From positions 667,391-716,060 of the forward strand of contig NZ_RRCM01000001.1 in the NCBI RefSeq assembly GCF_003862485.1: a stretch of DNA of 48,670 nt. Reading direction: 5' to 3'. Positions 17,182 to 25,489 of this stretch are shown here, in pieces. The notes under the pieces are model-generated. The model worked only from the letters and a program-made list of their open reading frames with translations. It was not told the DNA's origin and searched no databases. Position numbers and translations under genes: made by a program. Origin of the DNA: Lachnoanaerobaculum orale (GTDB lineage: Bacteria > Bacillota > Clostridia > Lachnospirales > Lachnospiraceae). How positions within the stretch are numbered: position 1 is the stretch's first letter; the number at the start of each line of letters is the position of its first letter.

Positions 17182-18240
17182 ATGAAAATCAGACTTGTTT
17201 TAATAGATGGTGATGAGGATTACAGAAAAAGATTGTCAGATTTTTATATTAAAAATTATCAGGACAGGATAGAAATATTGACATTTTCTTCATTAGATTC
17301 ATTTGAAAATAACAGAGGAAATAAGGCTATCGATGTTATGCTTGTTTCTGAAAATATAGAAGATGATTTATCTTCATACAGTGAGAAGATAAGTCTTGCG
17401 TATCTGTCGGATAGAGATTTGATAGAACGTAAAAATAATATAAAGACAATCAACAAGTTTAAAAAGCCGGAGAAGATATATAAGGAAATATTGAATGTAC
17501 TTGCAGACGGTGCAAACGGTGATATTGCATATAAATTCAATGACGGTAATAATACTTTGGTTGAAATCTTTATGCCGGTAAACGGAGGTGCAGGAGCTAC
17601 TTCTCTTGCTATTGCTTATGCAAAAAGGTTGGCAAGGCAAGGAATACCTACGTTGTACTTAAATTTTGAGATGCTGAATTCATCCAATATTTTCTTGAAT
17701 GGGGAAGGAAATGTCGGCTTTGATGAGATAATATATGCAATAAAGAGTAAAAAGCAGAGTGTTTCCTTGAAGATAGAAAGCAGTGTTTTAAAGACAAGTG
17801 AAGGCTTGGACTTCTTCAATGAATCAAGAACGGCTCTTGATATGCTTGAAATGAGTGATGAAGATATATCTGTACTTATTAAGGAATTACAAGGAATGGG
17901 TAAGTATAGACATATAATCATAGACAGTAATTTAAATCCCGGAAGCAGACTGAAGGTATTTTCAAAGTTTGCATATAAGATAATATTTGTCTTTGATGAT
18001 ACAAAGCAGGGAATAAAGAAAATGTCGGATTTAAATGATGCATTGCAGATTATGGAGAATAGTGGAAGTATTGATATAACAAATAAGCTCTCACTAATAT
18101 GTAATAAGGTAAGAGATGTGAATAATATTTCTATTCCTCAAACTTTAGCTGTAAGAGATTTCGTTAAAAATTATAATGCGGACAGTGGAGATTTGACTGA
18201 GATATTGTCACAAGTTTCATTTTTGGAAAATTTGAGATAG
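17182..18240 (+). CDS. TadZ/CpaE-like MinD-family ATPase
   Basis: TadZ/CpaE proteins position the Tad machine in the cell. The 352 residues have an N-terminal receiver-like domain (about 1-110) and a ParA/MinD domain. In the receiver-like part the usual phospho-acceptor Asp site is replaced (DVMLVSENI), so it is probably not phosphorylated. The Walker A of the ATPase domain is degenerate: PVNGGAGATSLA at about 132-143, without the normal KGGVGKT lysines. Such loss is known in TadZ/CpaE. AGGAGG lies before ATG 17182. Its fusion architecture and locus support the call. Confidence 0.82.
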   Translation: MKIRLVLIDGDEDYRKRLSDFYIKNYQDRIEILTFSSLDSFENNRGNKAIDVMLVSENIEDDLSSYSEKISLAYLSDRDLIERKNNIKTINKFKKPEKIYKEILNVLADGANGDIAYKFNDGNNTLVEIFMPVNGGAGATSLAIAYAKRLARQGIPTLYLNFEMLNSSNIFLNGEGNVGFDEIIYAIKSKKQSVSLKIESSVLKTSEGLDFFNESRTALDMLEMSDEDISVLIKELQGMGKYRHIIIDSNLNPGSRLKVFSKFAYKIIFVFDDTKQGIKKMSDLNDALQIMENSGSIDITNKLSLICNKVRDVNNISIPQTLAVRDFVKNYNADSGDLTEILSQVSFLENLR

Positions 18241-18249
18241 GAGGCCCAT

Positions 18250-19647
18250 ATGTTGAAAAAGAACGAGACCGAAAAGGATATTGAGCTTATATATAATGTT
18301 GCTGAAAATGAAAAAATTGACAATGTAAGTATCGGAATGATGAGAAATAATGATATTAAAAGTCTTATTCCCATCGATATAGTCATGAATGATTCCATGA
18401 CGGAATTTAAGTATAAAACTGCAACAATAAAGAATTTGAATGAATATTTGAGTGAAGAGCTTACAAAAGAGGAACTTTTAGATATATTCGGAAATATTTG
18501 TAAAGCGGTAATGGATATTGAAGAGTATATGTTAAATGAATCTCAAATTGTTTTGGAAAATGAATACATATTTGTTGATAATGAAACCATAAAGATGGTT
18601 CTTTTACCTATATATGACAGAAGGAACAGTATAAGTATTCCAGCTTTTTTCAAGAATTTGCTGTTGGACATGATGGTAAAAAATGATAAGGCGGCATATT
18701 TTGCAGCTGATATAAGTAAACAGATTTCAGAACAAGATTCTCTTTCTTATGATAAGTTTTTACAGTTGATATCAGAGTTAAAGCATAGAAAATATTCTGA
18801 AAAGCCGAATACTCCAAAGACGGAAGTAAGAAACGAATTTAAAGAAAGAAAAATAAATAACGTTGAAGAACCTGTTAGACCGGTAACTCCGGCAGTGGAT
18901 TATTCAGGATATAGTAACAGAGCACAGGTTCCTGTAAATACTCAACCACCTGTCAGTACATTTAAGCCTGTTAACAGTCAGCCGGTATCGAATGTCAACT
19001 TAAATGCTAAACCTGCAAAAGAAGAAAAGAAAAAGGGATTGTTTGGCTTTGGAAAGTCTGAAAAGAAACAGGAAATGACAAAAGTGCCGGAAAGCAGTTT
19101 TAATAACGGAAACAGCTTTTTAATTCCGGGTAGAGATGAACCTGTAAATGTAGGAACAACAGCTCAGAAAGAGACAAAGGATAAAAAGAAGTTTTCACTT
19201 TTCGGAAAAAAGAAAGAAAAACAGGCTCCTAAGGTTGAAAATACTGTGCTGGTATCTAAGCCGCAAGGCAGTTCTTTTGCGGAAACAACAGTTTTACAAA
19301 GCTCGGTTAATGTGGGTGAAACCACATTGTTGGGATTTTCTCAAAATGTTGCGACCGGATTTTTGATATGGAAGAGAACAGGTGAAAAAATACTTATAAA
19401 TAAGTCAAACTTTAGAATCGGAAGAGAGAAAAGCTACGTTGACTTTTGTATAAGTGACAATACTTCAGTCGGTAGGAATCATGCGGAAATCATAAGGAAA
19501 GACGGATCTTTCTTTATTAGAGATTTGAAGTCATTAAATTTTACTATGGTAAATGGTGAAAAAATCTCATCAACAGTTGAAGTTGAACTGTGGGATAATG
19601 ACGTCATAAGCTTGGCAAATGAAGAATTTGAATTTCACATAGGATAG
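18250..19647 (+). CDS. DUF6382-like and FHA domain protein
   Basis: This phospho-threonine reader is probably the effector of the kinase encoded downstream. The 465-residue protein has an N-terminal domain of the DUF6382 type (about 1-180) and a Pro/Lys-rich disordered linker (about 190-365). The linker contains two similar basic segments, KKGLFGFGKSEKK and KKFSLFGKKKEKQ. A C-terminal FHA domain (about 385-465) has FRIGREKSYVDF, SVGRNHAEI and NGEKI. Its phosphopeptide-binding Arg, Ser and His are present. AGGAGG precedes ATG 18250. The linker has many Thr/Ser residues that the kinase could target. Confidence 0.85.
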   Translation: MLKKNETEKDIELIYNVAENEKIDNVSIGMMRNNDIKSLIPIDIVMNDSMTEFKYKTATIKNLNEYLSEELTKEELLDIFGNICKAVMDIEEYMLNESQIVLENEYIFVDNETIKMVLLPIYDRRNSISIPAFFKNLLLDMMVKNDKAAYFAADISKQISEQDSLSYDKFLQLISELKHRKYSEKPNTPKTEVRNEFKERKINNVEEPVRPVTPAVDYSGYSNRAQVPVNTQPPVSTFKPVNSQPVSNVNLNAKPAKEEKKKGLFGFGKSEKKQEMTKVPESSFNNGNSFLIPGRDEPVNVGTTAQKETKDKKKFSLFGKKKEKQAPKVENTVLVSKPQGSSFAETTVLQSSVNVGETTLLGFSQNVATGFLIWKRTGEKILINKSNFRIGREKSYVDFCISDNTSVGRNHAEIIRKDGSFFIRDLKSLNFTMVNGEKISSTVEVELWDNDVISLANEEFEFHIG

Positions 19648-19650
19648 TAT

Positions 19651-20409
19651 ATGAAGTATTTTTTAGCGGCGCAAACTGAAGTCGGATTAAAAAAAAGTTG
19701 TAATCAGGACAGTATAATCTTAAAGAGAGCAAAATTTAAAGGCAAGGAAGTTTGTCTTGGGATAATATGTGACGGGATGGGTGGACTGTCCTGTGGTGAG
19801 TTTGCCAGTAAAAGTATTGTAGAAGCATTTTCAGACTGGTTTTTATATAGTTACAGTAAATATGAAAGTATCTGGGATGAAAGCAGAATGAGAGAAGATA
19901 TCAGAAGTATCATAAGTTCTGAAAATGAAGGTTTACTCCATTATGGCAAAGAACATGGGATATATCTTGGTACAACTGTAACGGCTTTTCTTTTGGCTGA
20001 AAATCGTTTTTTTGTATGGCATGTAGGAGACAGCAGACTGTATAAAATATCTTCATCTAAAATATTTAGACTTACAAATGACCATACTGTTATTGCAAAA
20101 GAGATAGCGGAGGGCAGGCTGACTGAGAAAGAAGCAAAAAAAGATCCGAGGAGAAATGTACTTTTACAATGTATTGGAGCTACAAGTGATGTTAATCCCG
20201 ATATGTTTTGCGGAGAAGTAGAAAAAGGTGATATTCTATTGCTTTGTAGTGACGGTTTCAGACATGAGATATCAGAAAAAGAGATTTTAAATATGTTGTT
20301 GAAATGTGACAATTCCAAATTCAATGAAAAACTTAGGGAACTGATAGACTTAAATCTGAAAAGGAAGGAACTTGACAATATTTCAGTAGCATTGGTCAAA
20401 GTGCAGTAA
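19651..20409 (+). CDS. PP2C-family Ser/Thr phosphatase
   Basis: This metal-dependent phosphatase of 252 residues has all the family motifs in order: NQDS near residue 20, CDGMGG near 45, HVGDSRLYK near 127, LLCSDGFRH near 193 and LDNISVAL near the C-terminus. It should remove phosphate from the kinase and its targets. It begins 3 bases after the FHA gene stop and ends 10 bases before the kinase start, so the three are co-expressed. Confidence 0.93.
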   Translation: MKYFLAAQTEVGLKKSCNQDSIILKRAKFKGKEVCLGIICDGMGGLSCGEFASKSIVEAFSDWFLYSYSKYESIWDESRMREDIRSIISSENEGLLHYGKEHGIYLGTTVTAFLLAENRFFVWHVGDSRLYKISSSKIFRLTNDHTVIAKEIAEGRLTEKEAKKDPRRNVLLQCIGATSDVNPDMFCGEVEKGDILLLCSDGFRHEISEKEILNMLLKCDNSKFNEKLRELIDLNLKRKELDNISVALVKVQ

Positions 20410-20419
20410 TAGGGGTAAT

Positions 20420-22399
20420 ATGTTGGAGATTGGTAGCCTTTTAGACGGGAAATATAAGATTCTAAATAAAATCGGACAGGGCGGTATGAGTATTGTTTAT
20501 TTGGCGATGAATGAGAAAGCAAATAAACAATGGGCTGTTAAGTAGATGAGAAAAGAGAAAAATAGAAATTATGAGGTTATGAAACAAAGCCTCATAACGG
20601 AAACGAATCTCTTAAAAGAATTAAAACATCCATATCTACCGAGTATCGCAGATATAATTGAAAATGATGATACCATTATAATCGTAATGGATTATATTGA
20701 AGGTAGACCGCTGTCTGATATTTTACTGGAAGAGGGGACTATTGAGGAAGATAAAGTTGTTGACTATGCCATACAGCTTTGTGATGTACTGGATTACTTA
20801 CATTCACAAAATCCACCGATAATATACAGAGATCTGAAACCGGCAAATATAATGTTAAAGCCGGACGGCAAGATTACTTTGATAGATTTCGGAACGGCAA
20901 GAAAATATAACTATGACAGTGTATCGGATACCACATGTCTTGGAACTATAGGATATGCGGCACCTGAGCAGTTTGCCGGAGAAACATTAAGACAAACTGA
21001 TGCAAGAACTGATATATACAATCTTGGTGCTACCATGTATCATCTACTTACAGGTGTAAATCCTTCAGAGCCGCCATATGAGCTTTATCCTATAAGAAGG
21101 TGGGATGAGAGATTGTCAAACGGTCTTGAAAAGATAATACTCAGGGCTACAAGAAAGGATCCGGAAAAAAGGTTTAATGATTGTAAGGAAATGTCATATG
21201 CCTTACAACATTTTAGGGACTTGGATGATTCATACATAGCAACTCAAAAAAAGAAAATATTGCTGTTTGCGGCGAGCCTTATTCTCTCTTTTTCATTTTT
21301 CTCTATGGCTATTGTTGTAAATGGAATGGAGAAAAGGGAAATTTCAAAGGTCTATAACAATTATTTATCTGAAGCTGCTCTTAAAATTGCTTCCGACGGA
21401 GGCGAAAATGCAGTTGATGCTAATGTTTTAAAACTTTTTCAAGATGCAATAAATATATCGCCGCAAAGCACTGAAGCATATATAAGGATGCTTGATTATT
21501 ATTGTGATCTTGGACAGACAAGGAACGGTCTTATGGCGATTTCTGCAATGATAGCATCGGGGAGGGGAGATCTTGGTAAAAATGATGATCTCATGATGAA
21601 AATAGGACAGATATATTTCCTTGGTAACAGTAAGGATACTGAGTTCAATGTTGATTATGGTACAGCAGCAAGATATTTTGAGAAAGTAGATACAAAGAAA
21701 TATCCACAGGCAAAATATTATTCTTCATTATCAAGATCGCTGTCGGAAATAGGTACAGACTGGAACATGATAGTTAAGGATATGAATAATGTTGATGAGT
21801 ACCTGAATACAGAGATTGATGAAGAAGAAAAGATAGAAATATATATTACATTGTCAAAAATATACAGGGCAAATGCTTTTGCTATACAAAAGGTCGGCGA
21901 AAAGCCTTTTGATAAAGCAATGGAGCTTTTAAATAAGGCGGATGAGATATTGAAAAGTCCATATATGGATAAGGATTTGAAGGATAAGTATTTACCTGAG
22001 GTATATTTTGGACTGGCGGATGCCTATTATAGAAGAGGAAATGTTGATATCCATGAAAAGAGCTCTAAAGATGACTTATATGAGGCTATATCTTATTATG
22101 AACAATATTTGACATTTGCTACAGCAACACAATCTATTTTATTTGAAAACAGAATAGGTGATATTTACCGAACATTAGGTGAATATAGCAAAGCGGCAGA
22201 TGAATATAATAGGCTGATTGAGAAATATCCGGATGATGCTACTGCATATATAAGCCTTGCAACTATGTTGTTGATGGATATGAAAGATGTGAATACATCA
22301 GCTATGATTTATACGAAGGCAAGTGAATTGCCCGATATTGAATCAAATTCAAATTTTATTTCTTTAAAGAATAAATTACAAAATGTAGGAGGTATCTAA
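20420..22399 (+). pseudogene. Ser/Thr kinase with TPR-like tail, interrupted by in-frame TAG
   Basis: Read through codon 42, this is a full membrane kinase of 659 codons. The P-loop is GQGGMS (19-24) and the ATP-binding lysine is Lys41 in WAVK. The catalytic loop is YRDLKPANI (Asp138), followed by DFGTARK (Asp156) and GTIGYAAPEQF. A membrane helix lies at about 277-298 and a TPR-like helical tail at about 310-655. Codon 42 (20543-20545) is TAG. Related kinases usually read WAVKE here, so a G-to-T change of GAG would explain it. Translation restarting at ATG 20546 would lack the P-loop and has no ribosome site, so that product should be inactive. ATG 20420 has an AGGGG site. The rest of the gene is intact, so the stop is either recent or an error. 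Confidence 0.85.
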
Positions 22400-22770
22400 T
22401 GCATAAAATATTATATTTCAGTGGGATTTTTGCAGGCGGTACCATGCTTATACTAAGTATTTGGATTTGGTTTAAATTGGGTGTAAGAAAAGCTTTTAGG
22501 GATATTTTAAGTTATGGCTCAAAGCAGAAGTGGTCGGTTGATCAGAGAATGCAAAATAAAACGATGCCACTTAGAAAAACACATTCAGGTAGATTGACGA
22601 CTGATAATGTAGTAAAAAACAATACAGAAAGTATCAGTAAAAATAAATCCGGTGGTAGTAATGATACAGTGCTGTTGGAAAACTACCATGGCCAGATTAT
22701 AAATAAATATGATCAAAATATGGATTTTGAGATTATTGAAGAGATTAATTTAATTGCGGGAGGTAAATAG
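22399..22770 (+). CDS. Small single-pass membrane protein of the Tad operon
   Basis: The 123-residue protein has one N-terminal membrane helix (about 5-25, LYFSGIFAGGTMLILSIWIWF). A basic, Ser/Thr/Asn-rich cytoplasmic tail follows, ending in an acidic segment (NMDFEIIEEINLI). No family is recognised. Its ATG overlaps the kinase stop by one base (TAATG) and has AGGAGGT upstream, so it is coupled to the kinase. The Thr-rich tail could be a phosphorylation target. That is speculation. Confidence 0.65.
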   Translation: MHKILYFSGIFAGGTMLILSIWIWFKLGVRKAFRDILSYGSKQKWSVDQRMQNKTMPLRKTHSGRLTTDNVVKNNTESISKNKSGGSNDTVLLENYHGQIINKYDQNMDFEIIEEINLIAGGK

Positions 22771-22774
22771 TATT

Positions 22775-25093
22775 ATGAATGTCCGAGGTAAAGACAAAAA
22801 AGTAATTGCAATAGTAATTTGTTTGTGTTTTTTATTTCAAATTATTTTCAGATCTTTTACTTTTGATTCTATAGCGGCACCTTCAAGTACGGTAATAGGG
22901 CTAATTTTTAGAGATGGTAATGGATACCATATCAGAAATGTTTCATTATTTCTAAACTCAGATGGAACATTGACATTGCCTACACCAAGAGATTTGGGGG
23001 ATACAAATGATGAGAGTTATTCTAATTGGAGCCCTGTTCTTGTAGAAAATTCTTTTGAAAATGTAAAAAATGTCATATTGAATCATGGAAATATTGAGAT
23101 AGAGGATTATGATATTTCAAGACCACCGACTCTTGCCACATCATCTGTTGCAACCCCTTCAATAGCTACATCTTCAAACCCGAGAAGGGGAGATTTAGTT
23201 ATAAGAAACGGCTTTCATACAATGACAAGAGAGGAAAGTAGTAATGCAAGCATTACACTTTATAGAAGTAATGTATATTACAGTATTGGAAGCAGTGTGC
23301 AAATTGCAAGAGCTAATGATTTGAATGCTATAAATAACAGTATGCAGCAGTTTGTATCTAAAAATGGAGATAGAAATCAAATCTTCTTTTTGGCTGTACA
23401 ACCGCCTGTAGTAGATCCGCCGGTTGATACACGAGCAAATACTGCCAATACAAATGAAACAGGAACTGCTAATAATAATAATGTTGTAACAGTAGATACT
23501 CCAACTCGTACTGAAACAAGAGTAAGAAATAATGATAGTGCTAATTCCGCTCCGACCCCGGATAGGAATACACAAAGTACAAATGTTGTAAATAATGTCT
23601 CTACAGGCAATACTAATTCACAGTCTGCCACAGTACAGGTACAGGATAATGTTCAAACCACTAATAATCAGACAAATGCAAGTGTAGATACTTCAAATCA
23701 GCAGCAGAGACTCTTCCAGCCTTTGGGAAGCGGAAACAGTAGCAGCGATGGAAATAGTGGAAATAGTGTGAGCACAGTAAATAGTGTTGGTGGAGGAAAC
23801 GGTTCGAGTACAGAAAATGTGAGACCTAGAGTAAGCATAAATACAGATATAGTGAGCAATAGGGTGAACGGATTCTTGAATACAAGAACTACATCTGTAA
23901 GTGTTGAGGACAACAATTTTAATGCGAATAATTATTCAGTATTGGTTTATAAAAAAGTAGACGGAAAAGAAGTATTGTCAAATGCAAGATATACTTGGAG
24001 TTCAGAAGGTGGAAGTCACAGAGCTAATATAGTATTTGATGATGACGGAGAGTATAGAATCGCTGTTGTCAAGAATAATCAGGGGTCAGGCTCCGGAAAA
24101 GTAAGATTTGAAGAAAAGGTTAATGTTGATGCTACAGCACCACATATTACTATTACCGGAGTAGAGGATTTGACTGCCAATGCAAGAACAGTTTCACCTG
24201 TAGTAAAATACAGTGATGTAAATATTGACTTATCAAGATCAAAAATCACTCTGACAGCCGTAGCGGACGGAAAGTCAAGAGACCTTATATATAAGGCAAA
24301 GAAGCAGGATGGCGGATATGTATTAAATCTCGATCCTATATACATTGATGATAATTATGTACTTACTGTAACTATATATGATATGGCAGGAAATGTTACA
24401 GAAAAGAAAGTCAATTTCTCAGTGAATAAAAACGGTGCGACATTTAAGTTTAAGCCTGAAGAACTTGTAGGACAGTATACCAATAAGCCTTTTACACCAA
24501 GTATCGAGGTTTGGAATACTGATGAAATCTCTATAGTTTCAGCTACTATAAACGGAACGGATGAACCGTATGAGTTTGTAAACGGCGAGTTGAGGTTCTT
24601 AAAACCAATAGATAAGGACGGAAAATATACTTTCAATCTTGAGGTAATAGATACAGCCGGAAATAAGTCTTCAATGAAACCTGTAGAAATTATATATGAT
24701 GCTACAAAACCTGTAAGCATGATTTTAGGTGTTGAAGAAGGTCAAAGTTATGAGGGTAGCGTAAATATTATTTTAAGTACTGAGTTGCCGGGGGATTTTA
24801 TTGAATCAGTTTGGTTGGATGATAAATTACTTGATAAGAGCGAGTATACAGTTAAGGATGACGGTACAATAAATCTCAGTATTTATAAAGAAGGTAAGCA
24901 TACCATAAAAGCTCAGGGAAAGGATAAGGCAGGTAACTTAAGCGATATAGCTTCTGTAAGCTTTGAAATAAAAGCACCTAAGGCAAAGCTGTTATCAACA
25001 ACATATATTCCTTTTGCGGTTATAACTTTAGGTATTGCACTTGGTCTTGGAGTAGCTTTGATATACAAAAAGCGAAAAGAAGAAAAAGAATAG
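22775..25093 (+). CDS. Surface protein with Ig-like modules, end of the Tad operon
   Basis: The 772-residue protein has an N-terminal signal or anchor helix (about 9-30). A region containing TATSSVATPSIATSS and a long Asn/Ser/Thr-rich low-complexity linker (about 215-355) follow. Two to three Ig-like beta-modules come next, marked by DATAPHITITGV, YDMAGNVTEKK, DTAGNKSS and DKAGNLSD. A C-terminal membrane helix with a basic tail (IPFAVITLGIALGLGVALIYKKRKEEKE) ends it. There is no LPXTG motif. GGAGGT lies before ATG 22775, which is a better start than the upstream TTG. It may be a membrane-held adhesin exposed alongside the pilus. Confidence 0.75.
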   Translation: MNVRGKDKKVIAIVICLCFLFQIIFRSFTFDSIAAPSSTVIGLIFRDGNGYHIRNVSLFLNSDGTLTLPTPRDLGDTNDESYSNWSPVLVENSFENVKNVILNHGNIEIEDYDISRPPTLATSSVATPSIATSSNPRRGDLVIRNGFHTMTREESSNASITLYRSNVYYSIGSSVQIARANDLNAINNSMQQFVSKNGDRNQIFFLAVQPPVVDPPVDTRANTANTNETGTANNNNVVTVDTPTRTETRVRNNDSANSAPTPDRNTQSTNVVNNVSTGNTNSQSATVQVQDNVQTTNNQTNASVDTSNQQQRLFQPLGSGNSSSDGNSGNSVSTVNSVGGGNGSSTENVRPRVSINTDIVSNRVNGFLNTRTTSVSVEDNNFNANNYSVLVYKKVDGKEVLSNARYTWSSEGGSHRANIVFDDDGEYRIAVVKNNQGSGSGKVRFEEKVNVDATAPHITITGVEDLTANARTVSPVVKYSDVNIDLSRSKITLTAVADGKSRDLIYKAKKQDGGYVLNLDPIYIDDNYVLTVTIYDMAGNVTEKKVNFSVNKNGATFKFKPEELVGQYTNKPFTPSIEVWNTDEISIVSATINGTDEPYEFVNGELRFLKPIDKDGKYTFNLEVIDTAGNKSSMKPVEIIYDATKPVSMILGVEEGQSYEGSVNIILSTELPGDFIESVWLDDKLLDKSEYTVKDDGTINLSIYKEGKHTIKAQGKDKAGNLSDIASVSFEIKAPKAKLLSTTYIPFAVITLGIALGLGVALIYKKRKEEKE

Positions 25094-25172
25094 TTAATAT
25101 GAATGGAATACTTAGTGTTGAATGTAATGCTAAGATTGCAAATATTTATGGAAAATTTGAAAAATATATTTA

Positions 25173-25201
25173 TTGAAAAAGCTATACAACTATGCTAAAA
25201 T
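25173..25201 (+). promoter_or_regulatory. Promoter of the SCIFF operon
   Basis: TTGAAA (25173-25178) and TAAAAT (25196-25201) are separated by 17 bases. A perfect inverted repeat TGTCG-N5-CGACA at 25221-25235 lies in the leader just before the ribosome site. The preceding 25094-25172 has no clear terminator, so some readthrough from the pilus operon is possible. Confidence 0.55.
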
Positions 25202-25251
25202 AATTTCGCATAAAGCTTGTTGTCGGTTATCGACATAGAAGGAGAATGTTT

Positions 25252-25398
25252 ATGAAGCATGTTGTTACTTTAAATGAGAAAACTCTTAAAGAGAGCTTAA
25301 AGCGTGGTGGTTGTGGTGAGTGCCAGACTTCTTGTCAGTCAGCTTGCAAGACATCTTGTACAGTTGGAAACCAGGGCTGTGAAAACCCTAACAGATAA
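25252..25398 (+). CDS. scfA: SCIFF peptide (six-Cys ribosomal natural product precursor)
   Basis: The 48-residue peptide starts MKHVVTLNEKTLKESLK and ends with six cysteines at positions 21, 24, 28, 32, 36 and 43. This is the signature of SCIFF (six cysteines in forty-five residues). It is the substrate of the radical SAM enzyme encoded next, which forms a thioether from a Cys sulfur to a neighbouring alpha-carbon. The N-terminal part is the leader recognised by the maturase. AAGGAG precedes ATG 25252. The peptide is nearly universal in Clostridia, and its biological role is still unknown. Confidence 0.95.
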   Translation: MKHVVTLNEKTLKESLKRGGCGECQTSCQSACKTSCTVGNQGCENPNR

Positions 25399-25413
25399 GA
25401 CGCTTGTATCAAA

Positions 25414-25449
25414 CCCCCTTTTCGGTCATTGACTGTTAAGGGGGATTTT
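25414..25449 (+). terminator. Hairpin between the SCIFF peptide and its maturase
   Basis: CCCCCTT (25414-25420) pairs with AAGGGGG (25438-25444) and is followed by ATTTTC. The T-run is short, so it probably acts as a partial terminator or RNA stabiliser. That would keep peptide mRNA more abundant than maturase mRNA, as is common in RiPP operons. Confidence 0.6.
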
Positions 25450-25489
25450 CGCGTTGTACTATTTGCTTTGTAATAGAAAGAGGAATAAT

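Noticed and set aside
20543-20545. TAG read as pyrrolysine or deliberate readthrough
   Set aside because: Nothing in the window suggests a pyrrolysine system, the position is not a known special site in kinases, and a single G-to-T change is simpler.
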